A DNA stretch of 64,000 nt from Streptomyces regalis (GTDB lineage Bacteria > Actinomycetota > Actinomycetes > Streptomycetales > Streptomycetaceae). Numbering within the stretch: position 1 is the stretch's first letter; each line of letters begins with the position of its first letter. The stretch lies in assembly GCF_001509475.1 (NCBI RefSeq), contig NZ_LLZG01000243.1:1-64000 (forward strand). The letters run 5' to 3'. The position numbers and the translations under genes were made by a program. The notes beneath the pieces were generated by a model. That model worked only from the letters and a program-made list of their open reading frames with translations. It was not told the origin of the DNA and searched no databases. Of the stretch, positions 43,290-51,288 are shown one piece after another.

Positions 43290-44015
43290 TCAGACCAACT
43301 CCTCGGCGGACTTCGCTCCCTGCTCGCGCAGCCACGTGACCAGCGTGGGATGGCCGGAGCGGTGGGCGGCGTCGAGTGGAGTCAGCTGGTCGTAGCCGAC
43401 CCAGTTGACGTCTCCGCCCCGTTGCAGCAGGTAGCCGGCCGTCTGGCGTTGCCCGCCGTGGCAGGCGCACCACAGCGCGGCGGTGATGTCCTCCTCGGTG
43501 GGCGGGTCGGACTCGGACGTGCAGCAGGCGGATACGCGGTCGGCCTCGCCGAGGGCGGCGGCCTGCCACAGGGTGGTGCGGGCGCCGCGTTCCAGCAGCC
43601 GCCTCGCGCACCCCCACTGTCCGAAGGCCACCGCGTCCGCGAGCGGCGTGCCGTTGCCGATGACCGCGCCGTCGGCCTCGATGTCCGCGCCCAGGTCGAG
43701 CAGAGCGTCCAGGACGGGCACGTCGTCGGTGCTGGCCGCCCAGTGCAGCGGGGTCTCGCGGTGCGCGCCGGTGAACCGGGCGTTCACGTCCGCGCCCGCG
43801 GCGACCAGCGCGGTCACCGTCGCGGGACCGTTGGGCACGTGGCCGGGCCAGTCCGTGGCGACATGCAACAGGGTCCGCGTGGTCTTCGTGTTGCCCAGCC
43901 GTGCCGTGGCCAGCCCCGGATGAGCGGTAAGCAGGTCCTGCAACGCGCCCACGTCGCCGGTCCGGATCGCCTCGATGACGGCACGGGCCGGCGGGGCGGT
44001 CGTATCGATGAGCAT
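43290..44015 (-). CDS. ankyrin-repeat protein
   Basis: A 241-residue protein of ankyrin repeats: TRTLLHVATDWPGH, ATVTALVAAGADVNARF, ETPLHWAASTDDVPVLDALL, TPLADAVAFGQWGCARRLLE and LTPLDAAHRSGHPTLVTWL. The C-terminal repeats (WCACHGGQRQTAGYLLQRGG) are characteristic of a common actinobacterial ankyrin family. No signal peptide, so it is a cytosolic protein-binding scaffold of unknown partner. GGGAGGTGG precedes the ATG at 44015. Divergent from the cobalamin riboswitch. Confidence 0.88.
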   Translation of the reverse strand: MLIDTTAPPARAVIEAIRTGDVGALQDLLTAHPGLATARLGNTKTTRTLLHVATDWPGHVPNGPATVTALVAAGADVNARFTGAHRETPLHWAASTDDVPVLDALLDLGADIEADGAVIGNGTPLADAVAFGQWGCARRLLERGARTTLWQAAALGEADRVSACCTSESDPPTEEDITAALWCACHGGQRQTAGYLLQRGGDVNWVGYDQLTPLDAAHRSGHPTLVTWLREQGAKSAEELV

Positions 44016-44118
44016 CGGTCCACCTCCCAAGTCCCCACCTGGATAACACGGCGCACTGACAACGCCCCCTCCCGCGGGCCACGGCGCCCCTGTCCGGCCG
44101 CCCCCGAACCCCTTTCTG

Positions 44119-44232
44119 TTACGCTCCCCGGGCCTCCCGCGGGGGAAGTCCGGTGAGAGTCCGGCGCTGACCCGCAACGGTGTGCGCGGGGACCATGTGG
44201 TCCGTCGCGCGAGCCCGATCGCCCGTGGTGGG
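44119..44232 (+). promoter_or_regulatory. cobalamin riboswitch
   Basis: The conserved core is GGGGAAGTCCGGTGAGAGTC, then CGGCGCTGACCCGCAACGGT, followed by the B12-box-like GCGAGCCCGATCGCCCGT at about 44208-44226. It sits 120 bases before the permease gene; between them GGCGG and CCGCC bracket the GAAGGA ribosome site (about 44322-44345), a plausible translational switch. Binding of adenosylcobalamin would repress the importer genes. Confidence 0.88.
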
Positions 44233-44350
44233 TGCGACCGTTGAACTGCTCGCCGTGGACTGCGAGAGGGGACCGCGCGGCCGGCACGGTCGTACGGGCT
44301 GTCTCCCTGATCGATGCTCACAGGCGGCCCCAGGCGAAGGACCGCCGCCC

Positions 44351-45454
44351 GTGCACCGAAGTCCGACCCGGATAGTGAGACCGAAACCCAAATCCGGAGC
44401 GTCCCGACTGCCCGGTGCCTCGCGCGTATCCGTGGTGTCGCTCGTCCTCGCGCTGGGGCTGCTCCTGCTCGTCTCACTCGTGTGCGGTGTGGGGCTGGGA
44501 GCCGCCGGGATCGGCTGGGGCGATGTCTTCCGGCTGCTCGGGGCCGGGCTGACCGGCGGCACCATCGACGCCGGGGACGTCGCCGCGTACGCCATCGTCT
44601 GGGAGATCCGGCTGCCACGCGTCGTGCTCGGCGCGGTCGTCGGGGCCGGGCTCGCGTCCGTCGGGGTGGCGGTGCAGGCGATGGTGCGCAACGCGCTCGC
44701 CGATCCGTTCGTGCTGGGCATCTCCTCGGGCGCCGCGGTGGGCGCCAACGCCGTGATCCTGCTGGGGGCGTTCGCGGGGCTCGGGGTCTGGGCGCTGTCC
44801 CTGTCGGCCTTCGCGTCGGCGCTCGCGGCGACGGCGCTGGTGTATGCCGTGGCGCGGTCGCCGCACGGCCTCACCCCGCTGCGGCTGATCCTGACCGGGA
44901 CGGCACTGGCGTACGGCTTCGAGGCCGTCACCACCGTCATGGTGTTCGGCGCGGCCCGGGGCGAGGCCGCCCGCTCGGCGATGATGTGGCTGCTCGGGAG
45001 CCTGGGCGGCGCGACCTGGGCCCAGGTGCCGCTCGCCGCGGTGACCGTGGCGGCGGGCTGGGTGTGGCTGCGGTGGCGGGCCGAGGCGCTGAACGCCCTC
45101 GCCATGGGGGACGAGACGTCCGCCGCCCTCGGGGTCCAACCCGCATGGCTGCGCAGGGAGTTGTTCCTCGTCACTGCCGCCGTGACCGGGACCGTGGTGG
45201 CGGTCAGCGGGGCCATCGGGTTTGTCGGGCTGATGGTGCCGCATGTCGTACGGATGCTGGTCGGCGCCGATCACCGGCGGGTGCTGGCCGTGGCGCCGCT
45301 CGCCGGGGCCGTGCTGCTGGTGTGGGCGGACCTGCTCTCCCGGCTCCTCCTCGCCCCCGCCGAACTGCCCGTCGGCGTGATCACCGCCGTGGTCGGGGTG
45401 CCCGCGTTTCTGCTGCTGATGCGGCGCGGCGGTTATGCGTTCGGGGGGCGGTGA
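44351..45454 (+). CDS. cobalamin/iron-siderophore-type ABC importer permease (BtuC/FecCD)
   Basis: A 367-residue FecCD permease with about ten membrane segments. Family motifs: RLPRVVLGAVVGAGLASVGVAVQAMVRNALADP, here seen as LPRVVLGAVVGAGLASVG and NALADPFVLGISSGAAVGA, then GAIGFVGLMVPHVVRMLVG and the end LPVGVITAVVGVPAFLLLMR. The GTG at 44351 is nine bases after AAGGA; GTG 44375 is an alternative. The riboswitch points to corrinoid transport rather than siderophores. GTGA/ATG spacing to the ATPase gene is minimal. Confidence 0.9.
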   Translation: MHRSPTRIVRPKPKSGASRLPGASRVSVVSLVLALGLLLLVSLVCGVGLGAAGIGWGDVFRLLGAGLTGGTIDAGDVAAYAIVWEIRLPRVVLGAVVGAGLASVGVAVQAMVRNALADPFVLGISSGAAVGANAVILLGAFAGLGVWALSLSAFASALAATALVYAVARSPHGLTPLRLILTGTALAYGFEAVTTVMVFGAARGEAARSAMMWLLGSLGGATWAQVPLAAVTVAAGWVWLRWRAEALNALAMGDETSAALGVQPAWLRRELFLVTAAVTGTVVAVSGAIGFVGLMVPHVVRMLVGADHRRVLAVAPLAGAVLLVWADLLSRLLLAPAELPVGVITAVVGVPAFLLLMRRGGYAFGGR

Positions 45455-45456
45455 GC

Positions 45457-46242
45457 ATGCGGCTCGACATCGAGGGGATCACGGTCGAGGCGGCCGGGGC
45501 GCGGCTGGTCGACGACCTTCGACTGACCGTGGACAGCGGGGCGTTCGTGGGGCTCGTCGGCCCGAACGGCAGCGGCAAGTCCACGCTGCTGCGGTGCGTG
45601 TACCGGGCGCTGCGTCCGGCCGACGGCGTGGTGCGGCTCGACGGGGACGACGTCCACGCGATGGCGCCCCGGGCCGCCGCCCGGGTACTGGCCGCGCTGC
45701 CGCAGGAGTCGTCGGCCGAGTTCGACTTCACGGTCGCCGAGGTGGTGGCCATGGGGCGCCTCCCGCACCGGGACCGTACAGCTGCGTCCGACCGGGAGAT
45801 CTGTGCTGCGGCCATGGACCGCACCGGCGTCGCCCATCTCGCCGACCGCGGGTTCCTCGCCCTGTCCGGCGGCGAGAAGCAGCGCGTGCTCATCGCCCGG
45901 GCGCTCGCCCAGCAACCGCAGGTGCTGGTCCTGGACGAGCCCACCAACCACCTCGACATCGCCCACCAGTTGGACGTGCTGTCCCTGGTGCGGGCCAGCG
46001 GCCTGACCGTGCTGGCCGCCCTGCACGACCTCAACCTGGCCGCCGCGCACTGCGACGTCCTGTACGTCATCGAGGGCGGCCGGGTCGTCGCCTCCGGCGC
46101 CCCGCACGACGTCCTTCAACCCGCCCTGCTCGCCGAGGTGTTCGGGGTCCGTGCCCATCCGGTACGGCACCCGGAGACCGGCGTCGTCCAGCTCCTGTTC
46201 GACCTCCTGCCTCAAGGAACAACCACATGCGCAAGCTCGTAG
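45457..46242 (+). CDS. cobalamin/iron-type ABC importer ATPase (BtuD/FecE)
   Basis: A 261-residue ATPase: Walker A GPNGSGKST near residue 36, Q-loop LPQESSAEFDFTV, signature LSGGEKQRVLIARAL, Walker B VLVLDEPTNHLDI, and switch His in LAALHDLNLAA. The C-terminus DVLQPALLAEVFGV is typical of FecE/BtuD types. ATG at 45457 follows the permease stop by two bases; the gene's 3' end overlaps the binding-protein gene by 16 bases. It powers the permease encoded just upstream. Confidence 0.92.
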   Translation: MRLDIEGITVEAAGARLVDDLRLTVDSGAFVGLVGPNGSGKSTLLRCVYRALRPADGVVRLDGDDVHAMAPRAAARVLAALPQESSAEFDFTVAEVVAMGRLPHRDRTAASDREICAAAMDRTGVAHLADRGFLALSGGEKQRVLIARALAQQPQVLVLDEPTNHLDIAHQLDVLSLVRASGLTVLAALHDLNLAAAHCDVLYVIEGGRVVASGAPHDVLQPALLAEVFGVRAHPVRHPETGVVQLLFDLLPQGTTTCASS

Positions 46243-47231
46243 CCACCGCCCTCTGCCTCGCCGCGACCGTCACCGCGACCGGCTGCGGAGCCACAGTTCA
46301 GAAGTCGGCGGACTCCAAGTCCTCCGCGGTCACCCTCACCAACTGCGGCCGCAAGGTGACGTACGACAAGGTGCCCGAACGCGTCGTCACCAACGACGTC
46401 GGCATCACCGAGCTGATGTTCGCCCTCGGCCTGGAGGACCGCATGGCCGGGTTCGCCATGCCCGACGACAAGGGCGATCTGAGCGGCGTGCCGTGGAAGG
46501 ACGGCTACGACAAGGTGAAGTGGCTGTCGAAGGACCAGCTCACCAAGGAGAACGCCCTCGACGCCCGCGCCGACCTCGTCTTCGCCGGCTGGAACTACGG
46601 CTTCCGCGAGGACAGCGGCTTCACCCCCGACGCCCTGAAGAAGCTCGGCATCCCCTCGTACATCCTCACCGAGTCCTGCCACAACGGCCGTACGGAGACG
46701 TCGCGCGGCATCATGCCGCCCCTGGACGCCCTGTACGCCGACCTCACCAACCTCGGGAAGCTGTTCGGCGTCGAGAAGCGGGCCGCGGCGCTGATCGCCG
46801 ACTTCAAGAAGCAGGTCGCCGAGGTACACACGAAGGCTCCTACGGGCGCCGACCGGCCGAAGGTGTTCCTGTACGACAGCGGACAGGACCAGCCCTTCAC
46901 CTCCGGCCGCTACGCCGCCCCCGAGCAGATCATCAGCGAGGCCGGCGGGACCAACGTCATGCACGATGTCCAGGACTCCTGGACCACCGTCGGCTGGGAG
47001 AGCGTCGTACAGCGCGACCCCGACGTCATCGTCATCTGCGACTACGGGGACGTGAGCGCCGAGCAGAAGAAGAAGTTCCTCCTCTCCTACGCGCCCCTGC
47101 GGAACGTCTCCGCCGTCAAGCACAAGCGGATCTTCGTCCTCGACTACGTCGACCTGGTCGAGAGCCCGCGCAACCCGTCGGCCATCGCCCGGCTCGGCAC
47201 CTATCTGCGGAAGGTCGCCGAGGAGCGCTGA
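46227..47231 (+). CDS. cobalamin-type ABC importer binding lipoprotein (BtuF-like)
   Basis: A 334-residue TroA/BtuF-fold lipoprotein with lipobox TATGC near residue 20. The mature part has RVVTNDVGITELMFALGLED, NALDARADLVFAGWNYGF, KLGIPSYILTESCHN and RKVFLYDSG-type strands. The pattern also resembles putative F420-0 importer binding proteins, but the cobalamin riboswitch at the head of the operon makes corrinoids the best guess. GGAAC upstream; the start overlaps the ATPase gene. Last gene of the operon; no clear terminator follows. Confidence 0.88.
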   Translation: MRKLVATALCLAATVTATGCGATVQKSADSKSSAVTLTNCGRKVTYDKVPERVVTNDVGITELMFALGLEDRMAGFAMPDDKGDLSGVPWKDGYDKVKWLSKDQLTKENALDARADLVFAGWNYGFREDSGFTPDALKKLGIPSYILTESCHNGRTETSRGIMPPLDALYADLTNLGKLFGVEKRAAALIADFKKQVAEVHTKAPTGADRPKVFLYDSGQDQPFTSGRYAAPEQIISEAGGTNVMHDVQDSWTTVGWESVVQRDPDVIVICDYGDVSAEQKKKFLLSYAPLRNVSAVKHKRIFVLDYVDLVESPRNPSAIARLGTYLRKVAEER

Positions 47232-47264
47232 CCGTCGGCGCGGGGCATGAGGGTCCAGCTGCAG

Positions 47265-47349
47265 GAACCACGTTCACGATGTTCATGTCGAGCATCGCCA
47301 CGAACGACAGCGCGCCCGCCACGGCCACGGGAACCCAGCGGCCCCTCAC
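47265..47349 (-). pseudogene. 5' fragment of a DHA2-type MFS exporter gene
   Basis: From ATG 47349 the codons read GRWVPVAVAGALSFVAMLDM and NIVNV, the first membrane segment of EmrB/QacA-type exporters. After about 28 residues the frame meets unrelated sequence derived from the end of the cobalamin-importer operon. A deletion has removed the rest. Confidence 0.7.
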
Positions 47350-47410
47350 TTCTGAGTTCCCGGGCGTGGTCGACGATTTGCTCGATATGGAGCCGGTGCC
47401 CGCTACGGCG

Positions 47411-47626
47411 TCAGACCGTGCTGATGCCGTCCAGCTTGCCGGACTTGGCGTCCGCGACCAGCGACGAGAACTGGTCGGCGCTCATCTGCACCCGCTGCCC
47501 GAAGTCGTCCGTGAGGATCACCCGGCGCTCGGCCGGGGCGGCGGGGTCGACGAACAGTTGCGGACAGCCGCAGTCGCAGTTGCCGCAGAAGGTCGCCACC
47601 GGGGCCAGGCCTTCGATGTCGCTCAT
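47411..47626 (-). CDS. small cysteine-rich protein, unassigned
   Basis: A 71-residue protein with a tight cysteine cluster FCGNCDCGCPQLFVDP near residues 13-28 (four Cys) and a C-terminal segment RRVILTDDFGQRVQMSADQF followed by SLVADAKSGKLD that resembles the DUF397 type of short regulatory proteins in layout. AAAGG lies nine bases before the ATG. It is three bases after the stop of the hybrid small gene (47630) and is probably co-transcribed. The cysteines could bind zinc or an iron-sulfur cluster. I do not know the family function. Confidence 0.7.
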   Translation of the reverse strand: MSDIEGLAPVATFCGNCDCGCPQLFVDPAAPAERRVILTDDFGQRVQMSADQFSSLVADAKSGKLDGISTV

Positions 47627-47629
47627 GGT

Positions 47630-48010
47630 TCACAACCTTTCGGTTCGTGGGCGCTCACCGGCGTGACCGCCCGGGACCAGCCCCCAAGACACCGCTCGGG
47701 GCCGACATAGGGATACCCGTACCGGCTGGCCCCACCGGCCCGCCGGGCGACCACGGCCGCCGGTACGCCGAACACCTTGGCCAGCAGGGCGGGTTGCAGC
47801 ACATCGCGGGGGCGACCACGTGGCCGCGACATGCCGGGGCGCCTCGGCGGGGCTCAGCCGGCTCGTACGGCCGGCGTACGCGACGTGCAGGCCCTCGATG
47901 TCGATGCTCGTGGCGGCGCAGGCCGTGGACTTCAGGAAGGTGTGCTTGATGCCGGCCGCCCTGAACTCCTCCTCGGTCGGCGCGTCCCCCGTCCCTGTGC
48001 CCATGTTCAT
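47630..48010 (-). pseudogene. hybrid small ORF containing remnants of an ABC ATPase gene
   Basis: The ORF starts at ATG 48010 with GAAGG seven bases upstream. The first 35 residues (PTEEEFRAAGIKHTFLKST, ACAAT) are an unknown small protein. Residues about 36-49 (IDIEGLHVAYAGR) look like the N-terminus of an iron/corrinoid ABC ATPase. In another frame, 47690-47832 encodes DVLQPALLAKVFGVP, the C-terminus of the same kind of ATPase. The central 200 residues are missing. Beyond about residue 60 the reading frame is Arg/Pro-rich noise. The intact ATPase at 45457 shares DVLQPALLA-x-VFGV. Confidence 0.6.
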
Positions 48011-48164
48011 CGGAGTACCTTCACCTGCCGTGCCTGCGCGCCAAGTTCACGCGGCAGGGTCCCCTTTCCGGGCGGGAAGCCGGCGGCCGTCGTACCCCGC
48101 CGCACGAGAACGCATCGAAACTCCCCACGATCCACCAGATGCCCGATCCAGTAGTCGGGGCGAG

Positions 48165-48208
48165 GCCGGTGTCAGTTCCCGGCAGAGGGAACCGAAACTG
48201 ACACCGGC
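48165..48208. terminator. hairpin terminator after the ECF sigma gene
   Basis: A perfect 13-bp stem (GCCGGTGTCAGTT / AACTGACACCGGC) encloses 18 bases that can form a smaller TTCCC/GGGAA hairpin. It starts eight bases after the sigma-factor stop. Confidence 0.8.
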
Positions 48209-48215
48209 GTTCCCG

Positions 48216-48902
48216 TCAGGCGGCCACAGCCGCCGGTTCCGCCATGGCCACGGCGTCGGCCGCGGCCTCGGACTGCGCCCCCGTCTCCGCCTCGGTCAGC
48301 AGCTCGACGAGGGTCGCTCGGGCGCGGGCGACGCGCGAGCGGACCGTCCCGACGGGGCAGTCGCTCCTCTCGGCCGCCTCCGCGTAGGGCAGGCCCACCA
48401 ACTGGGTCAGGACGAACGCCTCACGGCGCTCGTCGGGCAGCGCGTCCAGCAGGTCGAGCAGCGCGATGCCGTCGTCGAAGCCGGGCAGGCCGGTCGGCTG
48501 TGCGCGTTCCGCCACCAGCGTCCAGTCGTCCGAGTCGCTCAGCCTGGGCCGGGCGGCGGCGTACCGGTGACTGTCGATCACCGCGCGGCGCGCGATGGAC
48601 AGCAGCCACGCGCGCGCCGAGGAGCGGCCCTCGAACCGGTGCAGGCTGCCGAGCGCCCGCAGGAACGTGTCCTGCGCCAGATCGTCGGCGGCCTGCGGAT
48701 CGGCGGAGAGGTGCGCCACGTACCGCACGACATCGCGGTGCAGGGAGCGGACGAAACGATCAGTGGCGTCCGGGTCACCGCCGCGGGCGGCCAGCGCCCA
48801 CGCGGTCGTGGACTCGTCACAGGAGGCCGTTTTGGAGGTGTTGTCTGCCTTCGTGCAACTCACGCGGGTCGCGCGTGGGGAAGGCAGGGCAGGAGTGATC
48901 AC
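48216..48902 (-). CDS. ECF-type RNA polymerase sigma factor (SigC-like)
   Basis: A 228-residue ECF sigma factor. Region 2 shows HRDVVRYVAHLSADPQAADD and LAQDTFLRALGSLHRFEG; region 4 shows LPDERREAFVLTQLVGLPYA and CPVGTVRSRVARARATL. GTG 48902 is five bases after AAGGA; GTG 48863 lacks a ribosome site. No anti-sigma gene adjoins it on either side, so control of its activity is not apparent. The two small downstream genes (47411-48010) are separated by a strong terminator. It resembles the SigC type of ECF factors in actinobacteria. Confidence 0.9.
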   Translation of the reverse strand: MITPALPSPRATRVSCTKADNTSKTASCDESTTAWALAARGGDPDATDRFVRSLHRDVVRYVAHLSADPQAADDLAQDTFLRALGSLHRFEGRSSARAWLLSIARRAVIDSHRYAAARPRLSDSDDWTLVAERAQPTGLPGFDDGIALLDLLDALPDERREAFVLTQLVGLPYAEAAERSDCPVGTVRSRVARARATLVELLTEAETGAQSEAAADAVAMAEPAAVAA

Positions 48903-49140
48903 CTGAGTCCTTCTCGGGTAGTCCGGGCTCCGGCACGGCGGGCGGCGGACGGCGGGCACTACGGCGTGGCCGCCGGGCGAGCACCAGGGCACGTGTACGC
49001 GTCGCGAGACGTACGGGCACGCCGTACCGGAGGAGTCCGGGGATGCAGGGGATACGGCCGCACGGCAGGTGCGACCGAGGCCCGAGGCGCGGCCGGCGTC
49101 GACGACTCGACGCCCGTGCGGCCTCGGGGAACCGGCTGTC

Positions 49141-49911
49141 TCAGACGACAGCGATCCCCGCCGGAGGCCCCCGAGAGGTGATCGTGTGAACGAGCGGCAG
49201 CAGTCGCGGCGCCCGGTCGGAACGGCCGCGCCGCAGACGCAGACACGGGCAGTGCGGCGGTGCCGGCAGGGCGAGCGCCACCCGCAGCGGGGCGGCCAGC
49301 CAACCGGCTACGGCCCGCAGGATCCGGAACGCGGCACGCTCACCGTGACCCAGCCACAGGCCACACAGCAGCGCGGCGAGGGTGTGGGCGGCGAACATGC
49401 CGAACGAGGACGTGGCCGCCATGTCATGCGCCATGCCCGTGTGGCCCGAGCCCGTGTGGCCCGAGCCCATGTGGCCCGAGCCCATGTGGCCCAAGCCCAT
49501 GTGGCCCAAGCCCATGTGGCCCAAGCCCATGTGGCCCAAGCCCATGTGGCCCAAGCCCATGTGGCCCAAGCCCATGTGGCTCGCGCCCATGTTGCTCGCG
49601 CCCATATGCCCCATGGACATAGAGCCCATGGAGCCCAAGTCGTGCGCGGGAGCAGCGGAGGACTGTGCGAACTCGAAGGCCGCGTGCAGCCCACCCTGGG
49701 CGACGACCACGACGGACACGACCAGCGGAAGTCCGCGCTCCCGGCCTGCCAGGCACCAGCCCGCGCCGCCCGTGAGGACGGCACCGGGCGCCAGCGTCCA
49801 CCAGGGGACGGTCGCGCCCGACATCAATACGTGGCCGAGGGCGGCGAGCAGCACACAGACGGACGCGAACACCGCGGCCCGTACCGTGCGCACACCCCAC
49901 CCAGCAGTCAT
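49141..49911 (-). CDS. membrane protein with His/Met/Gly tandem repeat
   Basis: The ATG at 49911 has GAGGG six bases upstream (49923 also possible). The 256 residues include three N-terminal membrane segments (AAVFASVCVLLAALGHVLM, TLAPGAVLTGGAGWCL, LPLVVSVVVVAQGGLHAAF), a loop of about 70 residues made of GHMGL/GHMGS/GHTGS pentapeptides, then a further segment (FGMFAAHTLAALLCGLWLG). The C-terminus has a Cys/His cluster (PAPPHCPCLRLRRGR). His/Met repeats commonly bind copper; this and nearby decayed copper-gene fragments suggest a copper-linked membrane protein. The repeat is encoded by near-identical 15-base units and could vary in length between strains. Confidence 0.8.
   Translation of the reverse strand: MTAGWGVRTVRAAVFASVCVLLAALGHVLMSGATVPWWTLAPGAVLTGGAGWCLAGRERGLPLVVSVVVVAQGGLHAAFEFAQSSAAPAHDLGSMGSMSMGHMGASNMGASHMGLGHMGLGHMGLGHMGLGHMGLGHMGLGHMGSGHMGSGHTGSGHTGMAHDMAATSSFGMFAAHTLAALLCGLWLGHGERAAFRILRAVAGWLAAPLRVALALPAPPHCPCLRLRRGRSDRAPRLLPLVHTITSRGPPAGIAVV
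49436..49610. repeat. 15-bp tandem repeat encoding GHMGL-type units
   Basis: About eleven units of the form CCCATGTGGCCCAAG lie head to tail. Six carry CCCAAG (Leu-Gly on the coding minus strand); at the right end units become GCGCCCATG, at the left end GAGCCC, with Thr variants GTG. The array is in frame with the membrane-protein gene, so gain or loss of units would keep the frame. Confidence 0.92.
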
Positions 49912-49981
49912 GACGGCCCTCATCCTCGCATCCCGGGCCCACTCGTCACGGGTGGGTACGCACAACACCCCAGTCCCACAC

Positions 49982-50365
49982 TCAAGCCCAGAAGAGTGAC
50001 ACAGGACACATCAGTGAGAGGGAACTGAGCGCGCGTGCCTTCACATCCAGGCCGAACTGCGCCATGGCGAGGCTGCCGCCCCGGGACGCGGGCCGAGTCG
50101 ACCGTCTGCGCGTACGCCATCCAGCTTCGCGAGCGGCGCAGGTCATCCCACCGACGGTCAGGTCCGTGGTCGTCATCGGGGGTGCCGGTTCGATGGCCAT
50201 CAGCCGCCGCCCCTCGTGCCGCATGTCCATGTCCTGCATGTCCCCCACGTCCGTGGCGCCGCCGTCGTCACTCGTTCCGGAGCGGTGCATGCCGGCCGCG
50301 ACAGGACGCGCGGCGGCTCCCCGCCGTCTTAAGAAACCGCGCCGCGACGACTCCTGAACCACCAC
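49982..50365 (-). pseudogene. decayed copper-gene fragments
   Basis: The open frame begins SSRRGFLRRRGAAA, which looks like a Tat-type signal, and has DMQDMDMRHEG. Later TTTDLTVGGMTCAA is the start of a heavy-metal-associated domain of a copper ATPase or chaperone (GMTCAAC expected), but breaks off before the second Cys into REAGWRTRRRSTR. The remainder resembles nothing. I read this as remnants of at least two copper-handling genes joined by deletions, not a functional protein. Confidence 0.55.
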
Positions 50366-50440
50366 GCCCCGGCGCCGAGCGCGACCCGACTGGTGGGCGT
50401 GCGCTTCCAGCCCTTCCGGCCCTCCTTGCAGGGGGACGCC

Positions 50441-51040
50441 TCAGCGCGAAGGCCCCTCGCGCTGAGGGTGGCGGAGACAGGAGGCGACGACCACGAAGGG
50501 CCACAGGGACTGAAGGGCTGTCACAAGGCGTTCGGCGACCCCGTCGGCACCGTCCTGATACATCTCGATCATGAACCAGGCCGCGCTGGCGACCATCAAT
50601 GCGGTCGCCGTGAAGGAGGGCACGGGCCGGAGTCCCCACGGTGCGGCGCCGCCGCGGTCGGCGGCCAGCACCGGCCACACCGCCAGGAGCGCGAAGCCGA
50701 CCGCGACAGCCGAACCGTGGCGCAGGGACCCCCCGCTGCTCGGCGGCGGGAGCAGCGCCACCACGAACGCCGCCACTCCACCGGCGCCCAGCGCCACACG
50801 CCCGGGGAGTGCGGCCGGGTGCAACCCCCAGGCGGTGACCAGGTGGCAGACGCCCAGGGTGGCCAGCGCCGCGGTCATCACCCAGAATCCCGCGGCGCCG
50901 TAGGCCGCGAGGACGCTGATCGTCTGCCTGGCGGGGTCGTAGGCGGGCCCTTCGAGCAGCGCCGCGATCGTCCATCCTCCGATCAGCACGACCGGCGCAC
51001 ATCCCGACGAAAGCAAGGCCCATCTTGGGACAGGTCGCAT
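50441..51040 (-). CDS. DUF998-type integral membrane protein
   Basis: A 199-residue protein with six hydrophobic segments (LLSSGCAPVVLIGGWTIAALL, VMTAALATLGVCHLVTAW and others) and the DUF998 motif YDPARQTISVLAAYGAAGFW. Start ATG 51040 has GGTGG nearby. Function unknown; this family occurs throughout actinobacteria as single-gene units. It is flanked by remnants at 50365 and by an intergenic stretch of 248 bases. Confidence 0.82.
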   Translation of the reverse strand: MRPVPRWALLSSGCAPVVLIGGWTIAALLEGPAYDPARQTISVLAAYGAAGFWVMTAALATLGVCHLVTAWGLHPAALPGRVALGAGGVAAFVVALLPPPSSGGSLRHGSAVAVGFALLAVWPVLAADRGGAAPWGLRPVPSFTATALMVASAAWFMIEMYQDGADGVAERLVTALQSLWPFVVVASCLRHPQREGPSR

Positions 51041-51288
51041 CAAGCCACCGTAGAACGCCCCTTCGGCCACCTGCCGCGCACACGCCGCACCGTCGGACCA
51101 CCGTGCACACAAGGGCCCCGGTGCGTATCCGGGGGTTCGCGCGGCCCGTGTGCAGCGAACAGTCGAGCGTCCGTCGAACGGAACGACCGTAAACGCCAGG
51201 CCACGCCACCCCTTCCGGCCCATAGAAATATCCACCAGCATGAAGGGCCCTGAAGGGCCGGCGGGGCAGACAGTGCTGGGGGTAGGAA

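Noticed and set aside
49436..49610. Possible CRISPR-like array
   Set aside because: Units are 15 bp, contiguous without spacers, and in frame with a gene; no cas genes are near.
49382..49999. Plus-strand frame giving MWPKP repeats
   Set aside because: Shadow of the His/Met membrane protein; the minus-strand frame has membrane segments and a ribosome site.
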